A DNA stretch of 64,000 bases from Nocardioides okcheonensis (GTDB lineage Bacteria > Actinomycetota > Actinomycetes > Propionibacteriales > Nocardioidaceae), in the NCBI RefSeq assembly GCF_020991065.1, contig NZ_CP087710.1:3906001-3970000 (forward strand). The letters run 5' to 3'. A program made the translations under genes and the position numbers. Of the stretch, positions 52,156 to 59,883 are shown in pieces. Each line of letters opens with the position of its first letter. Position 1 is the stretch's first letter. The notes under the pieces are model-generated. The model searched no databases. It saw only the letters and a program-made list of their open reading frames with translations, and had not been told where the DNA came from.

Positions 52156-54539
52156 CCACCAAGCTCTTCGGCACCAAGGTCGCCCGCGTCGAGGACCAGC
52201 GCTTCCTGCGCGGCCAGGGGCGCTACGTCGACGACCTGCTCACCGACGACCCGCGGCTGCTCCACTCCGCCGTGCTGCGCTCGCCGCACGCCCACGCCCG
52301 GATCGTCGACATCGACGTCTCCGGCGTGCTCGACGTCGAGGGCGTCGTCGCGGTCTGGACGTGGGACGACCTCACCGACGCGATGGCCGAGCCGCTGCCG
52401 CTGCTGATCCCGCACCCGACGCTGACCCACGGCCGCACCCAGTACGCCCTGGCGAAGGACGAGGTCAACTACGTCGGCGAGGCGATCGCCTTCGTCGTCG
52501 CCGTCGACCGCTACGTCGCCGAGGACGCCGTGTCGCGGATCCGCGTCGACTACGAGCACCTCCCGCCGGTCGTGGGCATCGCCGCGGCGCGGGCCGCCGA
52601 GCGGACCGTCCACGACGACGTGCCCGACAACGTCGCGGCGCGGATGGAGCAGGAGAACGGCGACGCCCGCGCGGCCATCGCCGCCGCCCCGCACACGCTC
52701 CACCTCGACCTCGACATCGAGCGCTCGGCCTGCACGCCGATGGAGGGCCGCGGCACCGTCGCGCGCTGGGACCCCGACACCAGCCGGCTGACCGTGTGGT
52801 CGTCGACCCAGACCTCCACCGGCGTCCGCGGCTGCGTGGCCGCCAAGCTCGGCCTCGACCTGGTCCAGGTCGACGTCGTCACCCCCGACGTGGGCGGCGG
52901 CTTCGGCGTCAAGGTGGTCCACCCGTGGCCGGAGGAGCTGCTGGTCCCGCTCGCCGCGAAGACCCTCGGCCGGCCGGTGAAGTTCACCGAGGACCGGCGC
53001 GAGCACTTCATCTCCTCCGCGCACGAGCGCGCCCAGCAGCACGTGGTCGACGTCGGCTTCGACGACGACGGTCGGGTCCTCGGGCTCAACGTGGAGTTCT
53101 GGCACGACCACGGCGCCTACACGCCGTACGGCCTGATCGTCCCGATCATCACCTCCACGCAGCTGCTCGGCCCCTACAAGCCGCAGAGCTACCGCGTGGT
53201 CTTCGAGTCGCTCTACACCAACACGGTCATCGTCACCCCCTACCGCGGGGCCGGGCGGCCGCAGGGCTGCTTCGTGATGGAGCGGACGATGGACGCGATC
53301 GCCGCCTACCTCGGCAAGGACCGCACCGAGGTCCGCAGCGCCAACTTCATCCAGCCCGACGAGTTCCCCTACGAGCACGGCCTGGTCTTCCAGGACGGGC
53401 GCGAGCTGACCTACGACTCCGGCGACTACCCGGCGTCGCTGACCAAGCTCAAGGAGCTGGTCGGCTGGGACGAGTTCGAGGACTTCCGCGCCGAGATGGC
53501 CGCCCAGGGCCGCCGGGTCGGCATCGGCCTGGCCTGCTACGTCGAGGGCACCGGCGTCGGCCCCTACGAGGGCGCCCACGTGCACGTCGAGACCTCCGGC
53601 AAGGTCAAGGTCGCCACCGGCCTCACCACCCAGGGCCAGGGCCACCAGACGGCGTTCGCGCAGATCGTCGCCGACACCCTCGGCGTGCGGTTCGAGGACG
53701 TCGAGATCACCACCGGCGACACCCGCAAGATGCCCTACGCGGTCGGCACCTTCGCGTCGCGGGCCGCGGTGATGAGCGGCTCGGCGATCCACCTCGCCGC
53801 GCTGCGCGCCAAGGAGAAGGCGCTGCGGATCGCCGCCGAGGCGCTGGAGGCCGACGAGGCCGACCTCGAGATCGTCGACGGCGTGGTGTCGGTGAAGGGC
53901 ACCGACGCGACCATCGACCTCGGCACCGTCGCGGTGCTGTCCAACCCGCTGCGCTACGCCTTCGACGAGGCGTCCAAGGCCGCCACGCAGTTCTCCGTCG
54001 GCGACCCCGGCAAGCCGCCGGTCGCCGAGGACGACGAGCCGGGCCTGGAGGGCAAGGACTTCTACTCCCCGCCGCGCTCCACCTTCGCCAACGGCATGCA
54101 CGCCGTGATCGTGGAGACCGACCCCGACACCGCCGAGATCACCATCCTCAAGTACGCCGTCGTCCACGACTGCGGCCACCTGATCAACCCGATGATCGTC
54201 GAGGGCCAGATCCACGGCGGCGTCGCGCAGGGCGTGGGCGGCGCGCTCTACGAGCGGATGGCCTATGACGAGTCGGGCCAGCTGCTCAACGCGTCGTTCA
54301 TGGACTTCCTCATGCCCTACGTCACCGAGGTGCCGACCACGATCGACATCGACCACCTCGAGACGCCGTCGCCGCTCAACCCGCTCGGCATCAAGGGCGC
54401 GGGCGAGGCGGGCGTGATCCCGTCGGCCGCCGTCTTCGCCGCCGCGATCGAGGACGCCGAGGGCTTCCCGATCACCGCCATGCCCATCTCGCCGTCCGAG
54501 CTGTTCGAGCTGCGCCTCGAGCACGCCGACACCCCCTGA
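52152..54539 (+). CDS. molybdenum hydroxylase, large molybdopterin subunit
   Basis: 795 residues from GTG 52152. Starts with VARVEDQRFLRGQGRYVDD, then GGGFGVKVVHPWPEE, the loop YRGAGRPQG (Tyr364-Gly372) and catalytic glutamate Glu752 in GIKGAGEAGVIPS. The AYxCSFR active-site loop with the cysteine of true CO dehydrogenase (form I CoxL) is absent, so this is a form II-type hydroxylase that adds water-derived oxygen to a carbon of an aldehyde or N-heterocycle. Neighbouring permease, amidase and hydantoinase point to a pyrimidine, hydantoin or purine ring. A perfect inverted repeat lies 55 bases after the stop. Confidence 0.93.
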   Translation: MTTKLFGTKVARVEDQRFLRGQGRYVDDLLTDDPRLLHSAVLRSPHAHARIVDIDVSGVLDVEGVVAVWTWDDLTDAMAEPLPLLIPHPTLTHGRTQYALAKDEVNYVGEAIAFVVAVDRYVAEDAVSRIRVDYEHLPPVVGIAAARAAERTVHDDVPDNVAARMEQENGDARAAIAAAPHTLHLDLDIERSACTPMEGRGTVARWDPDTSRLTVWSSTQTSTGVRGCVAAKLGLDLVQVDVVTPDVGGGFGVKVVHPWPEELLVPLAAKTLGRPVKFTEDRREHFISSAHERAQQHVVDVGFDDDGRVLGLNVEFWHDHGAYTPYGLIVPIITSTQLLGPYKPQSYRVVFESLYTNTVIVTPYRGAGRPQGCFVMERTMDAIAAYLGKDRTEVRSANFIQPDEFPYEHGLVFQDGRELTYDSGDYPASLTKLKELVGWDEFEDFRAEMAAQGRRVGIGLACYVEGTGVGPYEGAHVHVETSGKVKVATGLTTQGQGHQTAFAQIVADTLGVRFEDVEITTGDTRKMPYAVGTFASRAAVMSGSAIHLAALRAKEKALRIAAEALEADEADLEIVDGVVSVKGTDATIDLGTVAVLSNPLRYAFDEASKAATQFSVGDPGKPPVAEDDEPGLEGKDFYSPPRSTFANGMHAVIVETDPDTAEITILKYAVVHDCGHLINPMIVEGQIHGGVAQGVGGALYERMAYDESGQLLNASFMDFLMPYVTEVPTTIDIDHLETPSPLNPLGIKGAGEAGVIPSAAVFAAAIEDAEGFPITAMPISPSELFELRLEHADTP

Positions 54540-54593
54540 CCGACCCCGACCGACCGACCGACCTCGAGCTGCCCCCGACCTTGAGCTGACCCC

Positions 54594-54657
54594 GGTATCT
54601 AGGGACGTTCTGGTGGGCCAGAACCCCCTCTTGCCCACCAGAACGTCCCTAGATACC
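54594..54657. repeat. perfect 25-base-pair inverted repeat
   Basis: Arms 54594-54618 and 54633-54657 are exact reverse complements, with a 14-base loop. The outer end reads GGTATCTAGGGACGTT, less GC-rich than the surroundings. It fills most of the 143-base gap between the large hydroxylase subunit and coxG, inside an otherwise coupled operon. No T-run follows. It could be an attenuator or processing hairpin, or a copy of a small mobile palindrome. Confidence 0.9.
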
Positions 54658-54682
54658 AGCCACCCGTCTGAGGAGACACCCC

Positions 54683-55324
54683 GTGAAGTTCACCGGAGAG
54701 AACGTCCTGAACGCCCCCGTCGAGAAGGCGTGGGACGCCCTGCTCGACCCCGCCGTGCTCGTGCGCACCATCCCGGGCTGCGAGAAGCTCGAGGCGACCG
54801 GCGAGAACGCCTACGCCATGACGGTCACCGCGGGCGTCGCGTCGATCAAGGGCACCTACGCCGGCTCGTGCCAGCTCGGCGACCTCGAGCAGCACGAGTC
54901 GCTGGTCATGAAGCTCGACGGCGCGGGCGCGCCCGGCACCATCGGCGCGACGGTCCACGTGCGCTTCACCCCCGAGGGCGACACCACCCGGGTCTCCTAC
55001 GACGCCGACGCGACCGTCGGCGGGATGATCGGCGGCGTCGGGCAGCGGATGCTGACCAGCGTCTCGCGGCGGATGGCGGGCGAGTTCTTCGGCAACGTCG
55101 ACGCGGCGATCGCCGGCGGTCCGGTCACCGCGACCGTCACCGCCCCCGCCGGTGCGACGGTCGAGCCCGGTGCGCCCGCCCCGGCCGGCGCCGTCTTCAC
55201 CGCCCCGGCCAAGGCGTCGTCGCCGGTCGGCTCCCAGCAGGACTTCCTCACCGGCGTCGCCGTCGGCGCGGGCCTGGTCCTGCTCGGCGCCGTGGTCGGC
55301 GGCCTGCTCGGTCGTCGCCGATGA
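54683..55324 (+). CDS. CoxG-like SRPBCC protein with C-terminal membrane anchor
   Basis: 213 residues from GTG 54683, GAGGAG upstream. The first 150 residues are a carbon-monoxide-dehydrogenase subunit G (CoxG/SRPBCC) domain: APVEKAWDALLDPAVLVRTIPGCEKLE, VASIKGTYAGS, MLTSVSRRMAGEFF. A Pro/Ala-rich linker leads to a single C-terminal membrane segment (FLTGVAVGAGLVLLGAVVGGLLG) ending in RRR. CoxG anchors Mo hydroxylases to the membrane, so the enzyme probably feeds electrons to the respiratory chain. The stop overlaps the amidase ATG. Confidence 0.92.
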   Translation: MKFTGENVLNAPVEKAWDALLDPAVLVRTIPGCEKLEATGENAYAMTVTAGVASIKGTYAGSCQLGDLEQHESLVMKLDGAGAPGTIGATVHVRFTPEGDTTRVSYDADATVGGMIGGVGQRMLTSVSRRMAGEFFGNVDAAIAGGPVTATVTAPAGATVEPGAPAPAGAVFTAPAKASSPVGSQQDFLTGVAVGAGLVLLGAVVGGLLGRRR

Positions 55325-56712
55325 CCGACGTCACCGTCGACTCCACGGCCCGCGACCAGGCCGCGGCGGTCCGGTCGGGGGCGATCTCGGCCGCGGAGCT
55401 GCTCGAGCTGCACCTCGACCGGATCGAGGAGCGCAACCCCGAGCTCAACGCGATCGTGTCGCTCGACGCCGAGCGCGCGCGGTCGGCTGCCGCCGTCGCT
55501 GACCAGGCGCAGGCGTCGGGGGAGCTGACCGGTCCGCTGCACGGGCTGCCGTTCGCCGTGAAGGACACCCACGCGCTCGAGGGGTGGCCGCACACGTTCG
55601 GCTCGCCGGTCTTCCGCGACCACGTCGCCGACCACGACGAGCTGCTCGTCGAGCGCGTACGCCGTGCGGGCGCGGTCTTCGTCGGCAAGACCAACGTGCC
55701 GGAGTTCGCCGCCGGCTCGCACACCTTCAACACCGTCTTCGGCGTCACCCGCAACCCGGTCGACCCCTCGCGGTCCGCGGGCGGCTCCAGCGGGGGAGCG
55801 GCCTGCGCGCTCGCGGCCGGCATGGTGCCGCTGGCCGACGGCTCCGACATGGGCGGCTCGCTGCGCAACCCGGCGTCGTTCTGCGGCGTGGTCGGGATGC
55901 GGCCCTCGCTCGGGCGGGTGCCGGAGTGGCCGCTCTACAACCAGTGGGAGACCACGTCGGTGGGCGGCCCGATGGCCCGCAACGTCGGCGACCTTGCCCT
56001 GCTGCTCTCCGTGCTCGCCGGCCCCGACCCGCGCGCCCCGCTCGCGCTCGGCGACCCGGGCTCGTCCTTCGCGCCGCCGCTGGACCCCGCCCCGCTCGCC
56101 GGGCTGCGGGTCGCGGCGTCGGTGGACCTCGGCGGCGCCTTCGCGGTCGACCACGCGGTCGCCGACGTCGTACGCGCCACCGCCGCGCGGCTCTCCGACG
56201 CGGGCGCCGCGGTGGGCGACGCGCACCCCGACCTGTCGCTCGCCGACGACACCTTCCGCACCCTGCGGGCGTGGCACTTCCAGGCCAAGCTCGGCCGGCT
56301 GCTCGCCGAGCACCCGACGTCGTTCAAGCCGTCGCTGGAGGCCAACATCCGCGCCGGTGAGCCGCTCACCGGCGCCGACGTGGCCCGCGGCTACGCCCAG
56401 CGCACCGCGCTCTCGGAGACGATGCGGCTGTTCTTCGGCGACCACGACGTGCTGCTGCTCCCGACCTCGCAGGTCCCGCCGTTCCCGGCTGACCAGGAGT
56501 TCCCGGCGACGATCAACGGCCAGGGGATGCCCGACTACCTCGCGTGGATGCGCTCGGCCTACTTCATCTCCGTCACCGGCTGCCCGGCCATCTCGGTCCC
56601 GGCCGGCACGACGCCCGACGGCCTCCCGGTGGGCGTCCAGCTGGTCGCCCGCCACGGCGCCGACCGCCGGCTGCTCGAGGTCGCCGCGGCGGTCGAGGAG
56701 CTGCTCGGCTGA
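55321..56712 (+). CDS. amidase (amidase signature family)
   Basis: 463 residues, typical AS-family length. Catalytic triad visible: Lys81 in AVKDTHALEG, cis-Ser in AGGSSGGAACALAAG (156-157) and nucleophile Ser180 in DMGGSLRNPASFCG. It hydrolyses a linear amide or carbamoyl amide. In the context of a ring hydroxylase and hydantoinase it could act on a ring-opened ureido acid or on an amide such as malonamate or oxamate. ATG overlaps the coxG stop; last gene of the operon starting at 49347. AtzF/ureidomalonase-type and GatA-type members share these motifs, so the substrate is uncertain. Confidence 0.9.
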   Translation: MTDVTVDSTARDQAAAVRSGAISAAELLELHLDRIEERNPELNAIVSLDAERARSAAAVADQAQASGELTGPLHGLPFAVKDTHALEGWPHTFGSPVFRDHVADHDELLVERVRRAGAVFVGKTNVPEFAAGSHTFNTVFGVTRNPVDPSRSAGGSSGGAACALAAGMVPLADGSDMGGSLRNPASFCGVVGMRPSLGRVPEWPLYNQWETTSVGGPMARNVGDLALLLSVLAGPDPRAPLALGDPGSSFAPPLDPAPLAGLRVAASVDLGGAFAVDHAVADVVRATAARLSDAGAAVGDAHPDLSLADDTFRTLRAWHFQAKLGRLLAEHPTSFKPSLEANIRAGEPLTGADVARGYAQRTALSETMRLFFGDHDVLLLPTSQVPPFPADQEFPATINGQGMPDYLAWMRSAYFISVTGCPAISVPAGTTPDGLPVGVQLVARHGADRRLLEVAAAVEELLG

Positions 56713-56853
56713 GCTCGCGGCGGTCCAGACCGGGCTGTGCACACAGCTGTGGACAGAGGTGTGGAAACAGTCCGGTGGCTGGGGACGACCGGCCCCGTCC
56801 TGTGCACGACGCGCCGGAACCCGCGGTATGTCCGACGAGCTCTCCCGAACCCC

Positions 56854-56883
56854 TTGTGGCGACGGTCACAGGCGGCGTAGAAC
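56854..56883 (+). promoter_or_regulatory. candidate promoter in the 468-base gap
   Basis: TTGTGG (56854-56859), an 18-base spacer and TAGAAC (56878-56883) resemble a primary sigma-factor promoter. Transcription would begin near 56890, just before the GNRA hairpin. Three weak DnaA-box-like sequences (7-8 of 9 matches to TTGTCCACA) lie further upstream at 56735-56768 without known meaning. Confidence 0.4.
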
Positions 56884-56915
56884 TCTCCCTACGCAGCCCC
56901 GCAAGGGGAGGCGGG

Positions 56916-57056
56916 ATGGCTCCGGAAGGAGGGTCCAGCACGACGCGGAACCGGTTCGCCGGGGAAGCGGCGCAGGCACCGGGTGATGCGATGGCTGAGG
57001 ACCCGCACGAGGGAGCGATCGACCGCGAGCATCACCACGACCGGTCACCCCGATGA
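56916..57056 (+). CDS. possible 46-residue small protein
   Basis: ATG 56916 follows GGGGAG by five bases. The peptide is hydrophilic, starting MAPEGGSSTTRNRF and ending in a His/Asp/Arg-rich stretch (DREHHHDRSPR); no signal or membrane segment. The ribosome-binding GGGG forms the right arm of the GNRA hairpin, so translation could be controlled by folding. Codon usage is weaker than that of neighbouring genes. It may be fortuitous within a non-coding RNA. Confidence 0.3.
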   Translation: MAPEGGSSTTRNRFAGEAAQAPGDAMAEDPHEGAIDREHHHDRSPR

Positions 57057-57085
57057 CCGTCCGCCCAGGCGGACCGACATCACCC

Positions 57086-57122
57086 GAAGGGCCCTTGCCG
57101 CTCATACCGGCAGGGGCCCTTC
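57086..57122 (+). terminator. strong hairpin terminator
   Basis: GAAGGGCCCTTGCCG (57086-57100) pairs with CGGCAGGGGCCCTTC (57108-57122) over 15 positions with one G-T pair and a seven-base loop. It sits 30 bases after the small frame and before the leaderless gene at 57180, so it likely ends the transcript from the gap. Confidence 0.7.
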
Positions 57123-57179
57123 GCCTGTCGCGGCGTGGGGATGCCCCGCACCGGGTCCCCGGCCTGCCACGATGCGTCC

Positions 57180-57698
57180 ATGAGCGCGACGCCCCCGGTG
57201 GGACCGGTCCTCGACGAGCAGGAGGTGCCACCGGAGCTGTGGTGGTTCGGCTGGTCCTTCGTGGGGATCGGCCTGGTGCAGCTGCTCGTCCAGGGTGCCA
57301 AGGACGACGTGGTGTCGGCGGTCGTGTCCATGGGCCTCAGCGCGCTGGTCGTCGCGTTCTTCGCCGCGGGAGTCGTGCGTGCGCGCGGGGTCCGGCTGGG
57401 GGTGGTGGCGACCCTGGTCGGTCTCCTGCCGGTGCTCGCCGTGGTGGCGCTGGTGTACGACCCGACGGCGCTCGGCGCGCTCGAGGCCCTCGTGTCCGGC
57501 CTGCAGGCCTGGTTGCTGTGGCGCTACACCCGGACGCCGTGGTTCGCGTGGCAGCGGACGATGCCGACCGGCGGCCCGTCGCTCGCCCCGATCCTCGCCG
57601 TCGCCGTGCTGGCGGGCGTGCTGGGCGGGCTCACGGTCACCCAGGAGCCGCAGCCGGGCTTCACCGTCAACCTGTCCGTCGCCGGCACCCCGCACTGA
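57180..57698 (+). CDS. membrane protein, unknown
   Basis: 172 residues from ATG 57180; CACGAT (57168-57173) six bases upstream indicates a leaderless start rather than the ATG at 57135. About four or five membrane segments (WWFGWSFVGIGLVQLLVQ, VVSMGLSALVVAFFAAGVV, VVATLVGLLPVLAVVALVY, ILAVAVLAGVLGGLTV). No recognised family. It separates the hydroxylase operon from the hydantoinase genes and may be unrelated to both. Confidence 0.7.
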   Translation: MSATPPVGPVLDEQEVPPELWWFGWSFVGIGLVQLLVQGAKDDVVSAVVSMGLSALVVAFFAAGVVRARGVRLGVVATLVGLLPVLAVVALVYDPTALGALEALVSGLQAWLLWRYTRTPWFAWQRTMPTGGPSLAPILAVAVLAGVLGGLTVTQEPQPGFTVNLSVAGTPH

Positions 57699-57731
57699 CC
57701 GGCAACCTCTGCCCAAGGATCACGGTTCCAT

Positions 57732-57761
57732 CGGCAGATCCTGCCGTGGCCGTCGCCACGG
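57732..57761 (+). promoter_or_regulatory. overlapping hairpins before hyuA
   Basis: CGGCA/TGCCG (57732-57746) and CCGTGG/CCACGG (57744-57761) are perfect inverted repeats that share three bases and so exclude each other as stems. They lie just upstream of a -10-like TTGAAT (57771-57776), so they are more likely operator DNA than RNA structure. Confidence 0.35.
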
Positions 57762-57783
57762 CGCCGCGAGTTGAATCGTCCCC

Positions 57784-59883
57784 ATGAGCAACCGGCGGAT
57801 CAGGATCGGCATCGACACCGGAGGCACGTTCACCGACGTGGTCGCCTTCGACGAGGACTCGGGGGAGCTGGTCACGACCAAGACCCCCTCGACGCCCGGC
57901 AACCCGGCCGACGGGTTCATCGCCGGCATCGAGAAGATCCTCGGGATCGTCGGCGCCGCGGGCGAGGACATCACCGCGGTCTCCCACGGCACCACGGTCG
58001 CCACCAACAAGCTCCTCGAGGGCAAGGTCGAGGCGCTCGGCTTCATCACCACCGAGGGCTACGAGTTCATGCTCGAGATCGCCCGCCAGTCGGTGCCCGA
58101 CGGCTACGGCAACTCCTACTTCTGGGTCAAGCCCGACCGGATCGTCCCGGCCGACCGCGTCCGCACCGTCGGCGGCCGGCTCGACTTCACCGGCGCCGAG
58201 GTCCGCCCGTTCGACGAGGAGTCCGCGGTCGCCGCGGCCCGGTGGTTCCGCGACCGCGGCATCACCACCATCGGCGTGTGCCTGCTCCACGCCTACGCCA
58301 ACGACGAGCACGAGCTGCGGCTGCGCGAGATCCTGCGCCGCGAGCACCCCGAGGCCGTCGTGTCGATCTCGAGCGAGGTGCTGCGCGAGTACCGCGAGTA
58401 CGAGCGGTCGATGACCACGCTGGTCGACGCGGCCGTCAAGCCCAACGTCAGCCGCTACGTGAACAACATCTCCGAGCGCCTGGTGGGGTTCACCGGCAAC
58501 GAGATCCCGTTCTACGTCATGAAGTCCAACGGTGGCGTGCTGTCGGCCGACGAGGTCGTCCACCAACCCATCACGACCGTGCTCTCCGGCCCGGCCGCCG
58601 GCGCCCTCGGCGCCGCGCTGATCGCCAAGGTCGCCGGCTTCCCGAAGATCCTCACGTGCGACGGCGGCGGCACCTCGACGGACGTGTCCGTCGTCCTCGA
58701 CGGCGAGCCGACCCTCACCACCGAGGGCACCGTCGGGGCGTACCCGAGCAAGATCCCGATGATCGACGTGGTCACCGTGGGGGCCGGCGGCGGCTCGATC
58801 GCCTGGCTCTCGCCCGAGGGCACCCTCAAGGTCGGGCCGCACTCGGCCGGCGCCGACCCCGGCCCGCTCTGCTACGCCAAGGGCGGCACCCAGCCGACGA
58901 TCACCGACGCCCACGTGACGCTCGGCCGGATCCCTCCCCACCTGCTGGGCGGGGAGATCCCGCTCGACGTCGACGCGGCGCGCGCCGGCATCGCCGACCT
59001 CGCGGGCAAGCTCGGCGTCGACTTCGAGCGCTGCGCGACGGGCATCCTCGAGATCTCCGCCTGGAACCAGGCCAACGCGCTGCGCCAGGTCAGCGTGAAG
59101 CGCGGCCTCGACGTGCGCGACTTCATGCTGACGACCTTCGGCGGCTCCGGCTCGCTGCTGGCCTGCCGCCTGGTCGACATCCTCGACCTCGCCGGCGTCG
59201 TCGTGCCGCCCAACCCGGGCAACGTCAGCGCCTTCGGCCTGCTGACCGTCGACGTGAAGAACGACTACGTCCAGACCCACGTCGCCAAGGAGTCCGCGCT
59301 GGACCACGCGGCCGTGCAGGGCATCCTCGACGACCTCACCGACCGGGCCCGCGAGGCGCTCGCCAAGGAGGGCTTCACGCCCGAGCAGCACCGCTTCCAG
59401 CGCACCATCGACGTGCGCTACGTCGGCCAGGCCTTCGAGGTCCGCGTCGCCGCCCCTGAGGCCAGCGACGGGCAGAGCGTCGACGCGGCCTACGTCGCGC
59501 AGGTCGCCGACACCTTCCACGCCGAGCACCGCCAGCTCTACGGCTACGACTTCCGCGGCGACGCCACCCAGCAGGTCGAGTGGGTCAACCTCCGCGTGAC
59601 CGGCATCGGCCCGATCACCCGCCCGGAGATCCCGACCCTCGACAAGGCCGACGGCAGCGTCGAGGAGCGCGCGGTGCGCGGTCGCCGTCCGGTCTGCTTC
59701 GACGCCGACCACGGCTACGTCGACACACCCGTCATCTGGCGCGGCGACCTCGGCGCGGGGGACACGTTCAGCGGTCCCGCCATCGTCGAGGAGTTCGGCT
59801 CCACCATCCCCGTCCACCCCGGCTTCGAGGTCGTGGTCGACGACTGGGCCAACCTCGTGATCCGGAAGGAGTCGGGCCGATGA
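57784..59883 (+). CDS. hyuA: hydantoinase/oxoprolinase A-type subunit
   Basis: 699 residues, full length. IRIGIDTGGTFTDVVAFD is the actin-like ATP phosphate loop; SHGTTVATNKLLEG, LSGPAAGALGA, CDGGGTSTDVS and GSIAWLSPEG follow, all typical of HyuA/HydA of ATP-dependent cyclic amide hydrolases (N-methylhydantoin amidohydrolase, 5-oxoprolinase, caprolactamase). TTGAAT seven bases before the ATG suggests a leaderless mRNA. It needs HyuB, whose ATG overlaps its stop. In this island it probably opens an oxidised ring with ATP. Confidence 0.92.
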   Translation: MSNRRIRIGIDTGGTFTDVVAFDEDSGELVTTKTPSTPGNPADGFIAGIEKILGIVGAAGEDITAVSHGTTVATNKLLEGKVEALGFITTEGYEFMLEIARQSVPDGYGNSYFWVKPDRIVPADRVRTVGGRLDFTGAEVRPFDEESAVAAARWFRDRGITTIGVCLLHAYANDEHELRLREILRREHPEAVVSISSEVLREYREYERSMTTLVDAAVKPNVSRYVNNISERLVGFTGNEIPFYVMKSNGGVLSADEVVHQPITTVLSGPAAGALGAALIAKVAGFPKILTCDGGGTSTDVSVVLDGEPTLTTEGTVGAYPSKIPMIDVVTVGAGGGSIAWLSPEGTLKVGPHSAGADPGPLCYAKGGTQPTITDAHVTLGRIPPHLLGGEIPLDVDAARAGIADLAGKLGVDFERCATGILEISAWNQANALRQVSVKRGLDVRDFMLTTFGGSGSLLACRLVDILDLAGVVVPPNPGNVSAFGLLTVDVKNDYVQTHVAKESALDHAAVQGILDDLTDRAREALAKEGFTPEQHRFQRTIDVRYVGQAFEVRVAAPEASDGQSVDAAYVAQVADTFHAEHRQLYGYDFRGDATQQVEWVNLRVTGIGPITRPEIPTLDKADGSVEERAVRGRRPVCFDADHGYVDTPVIWRGDLGAGDTFSGPAIVEEFGSTIPVHPGFEVVVDDWANLVIRKESGR

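Larger units (their letters stand above)
56890..57122 (+). ncRNA. candidate structured RNA or small-protein transcript
   Basis: The gap 56713-57179 holds no ordinary gene. From a putative promoter to a strong hairpin it would give an RNA of about 235 bases. Near its 5' end CCCC-GCAA-GGGG (56897-56908) is a four-base-pair hairpin with a GNRA tetraloop; upstream, GCGTAG and CTACGC can pair across eight bases. Third-position GC of the embedded small frame is only about 73 per cent against well above 90 in neighbouring genes, which favours a non-coding or atypical role. It does not match tmRNA, SRP RNA or RNase P RNA motifs that I know. Confidence 0.35.

Noticed and set aside
54594..54657. Ordinary rho-independent terminator
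   Set aside because: The stem is too long and too perfect, lacks a T-run and lies inside a functional operon; left as unexplained inverted repeat.
50768..55324. Aerobic CO dehydrogenase operon
   Set aside because: Order and CoxG look alike, but the large subunit lacks the form I cysteine loop, and neighbours are ring-catabolic genes.
56735..56768. Origin of replication from DnaA-box-like sequences
   Set aside because: Only three weak matches, no AT-rich region and no dnaA/dnaN genes nearby.
56890..57122. tmRNA, SRP RNA or RNase P RNA
   Set aside because: None of their conserved cores or a tRNA-like end is present.
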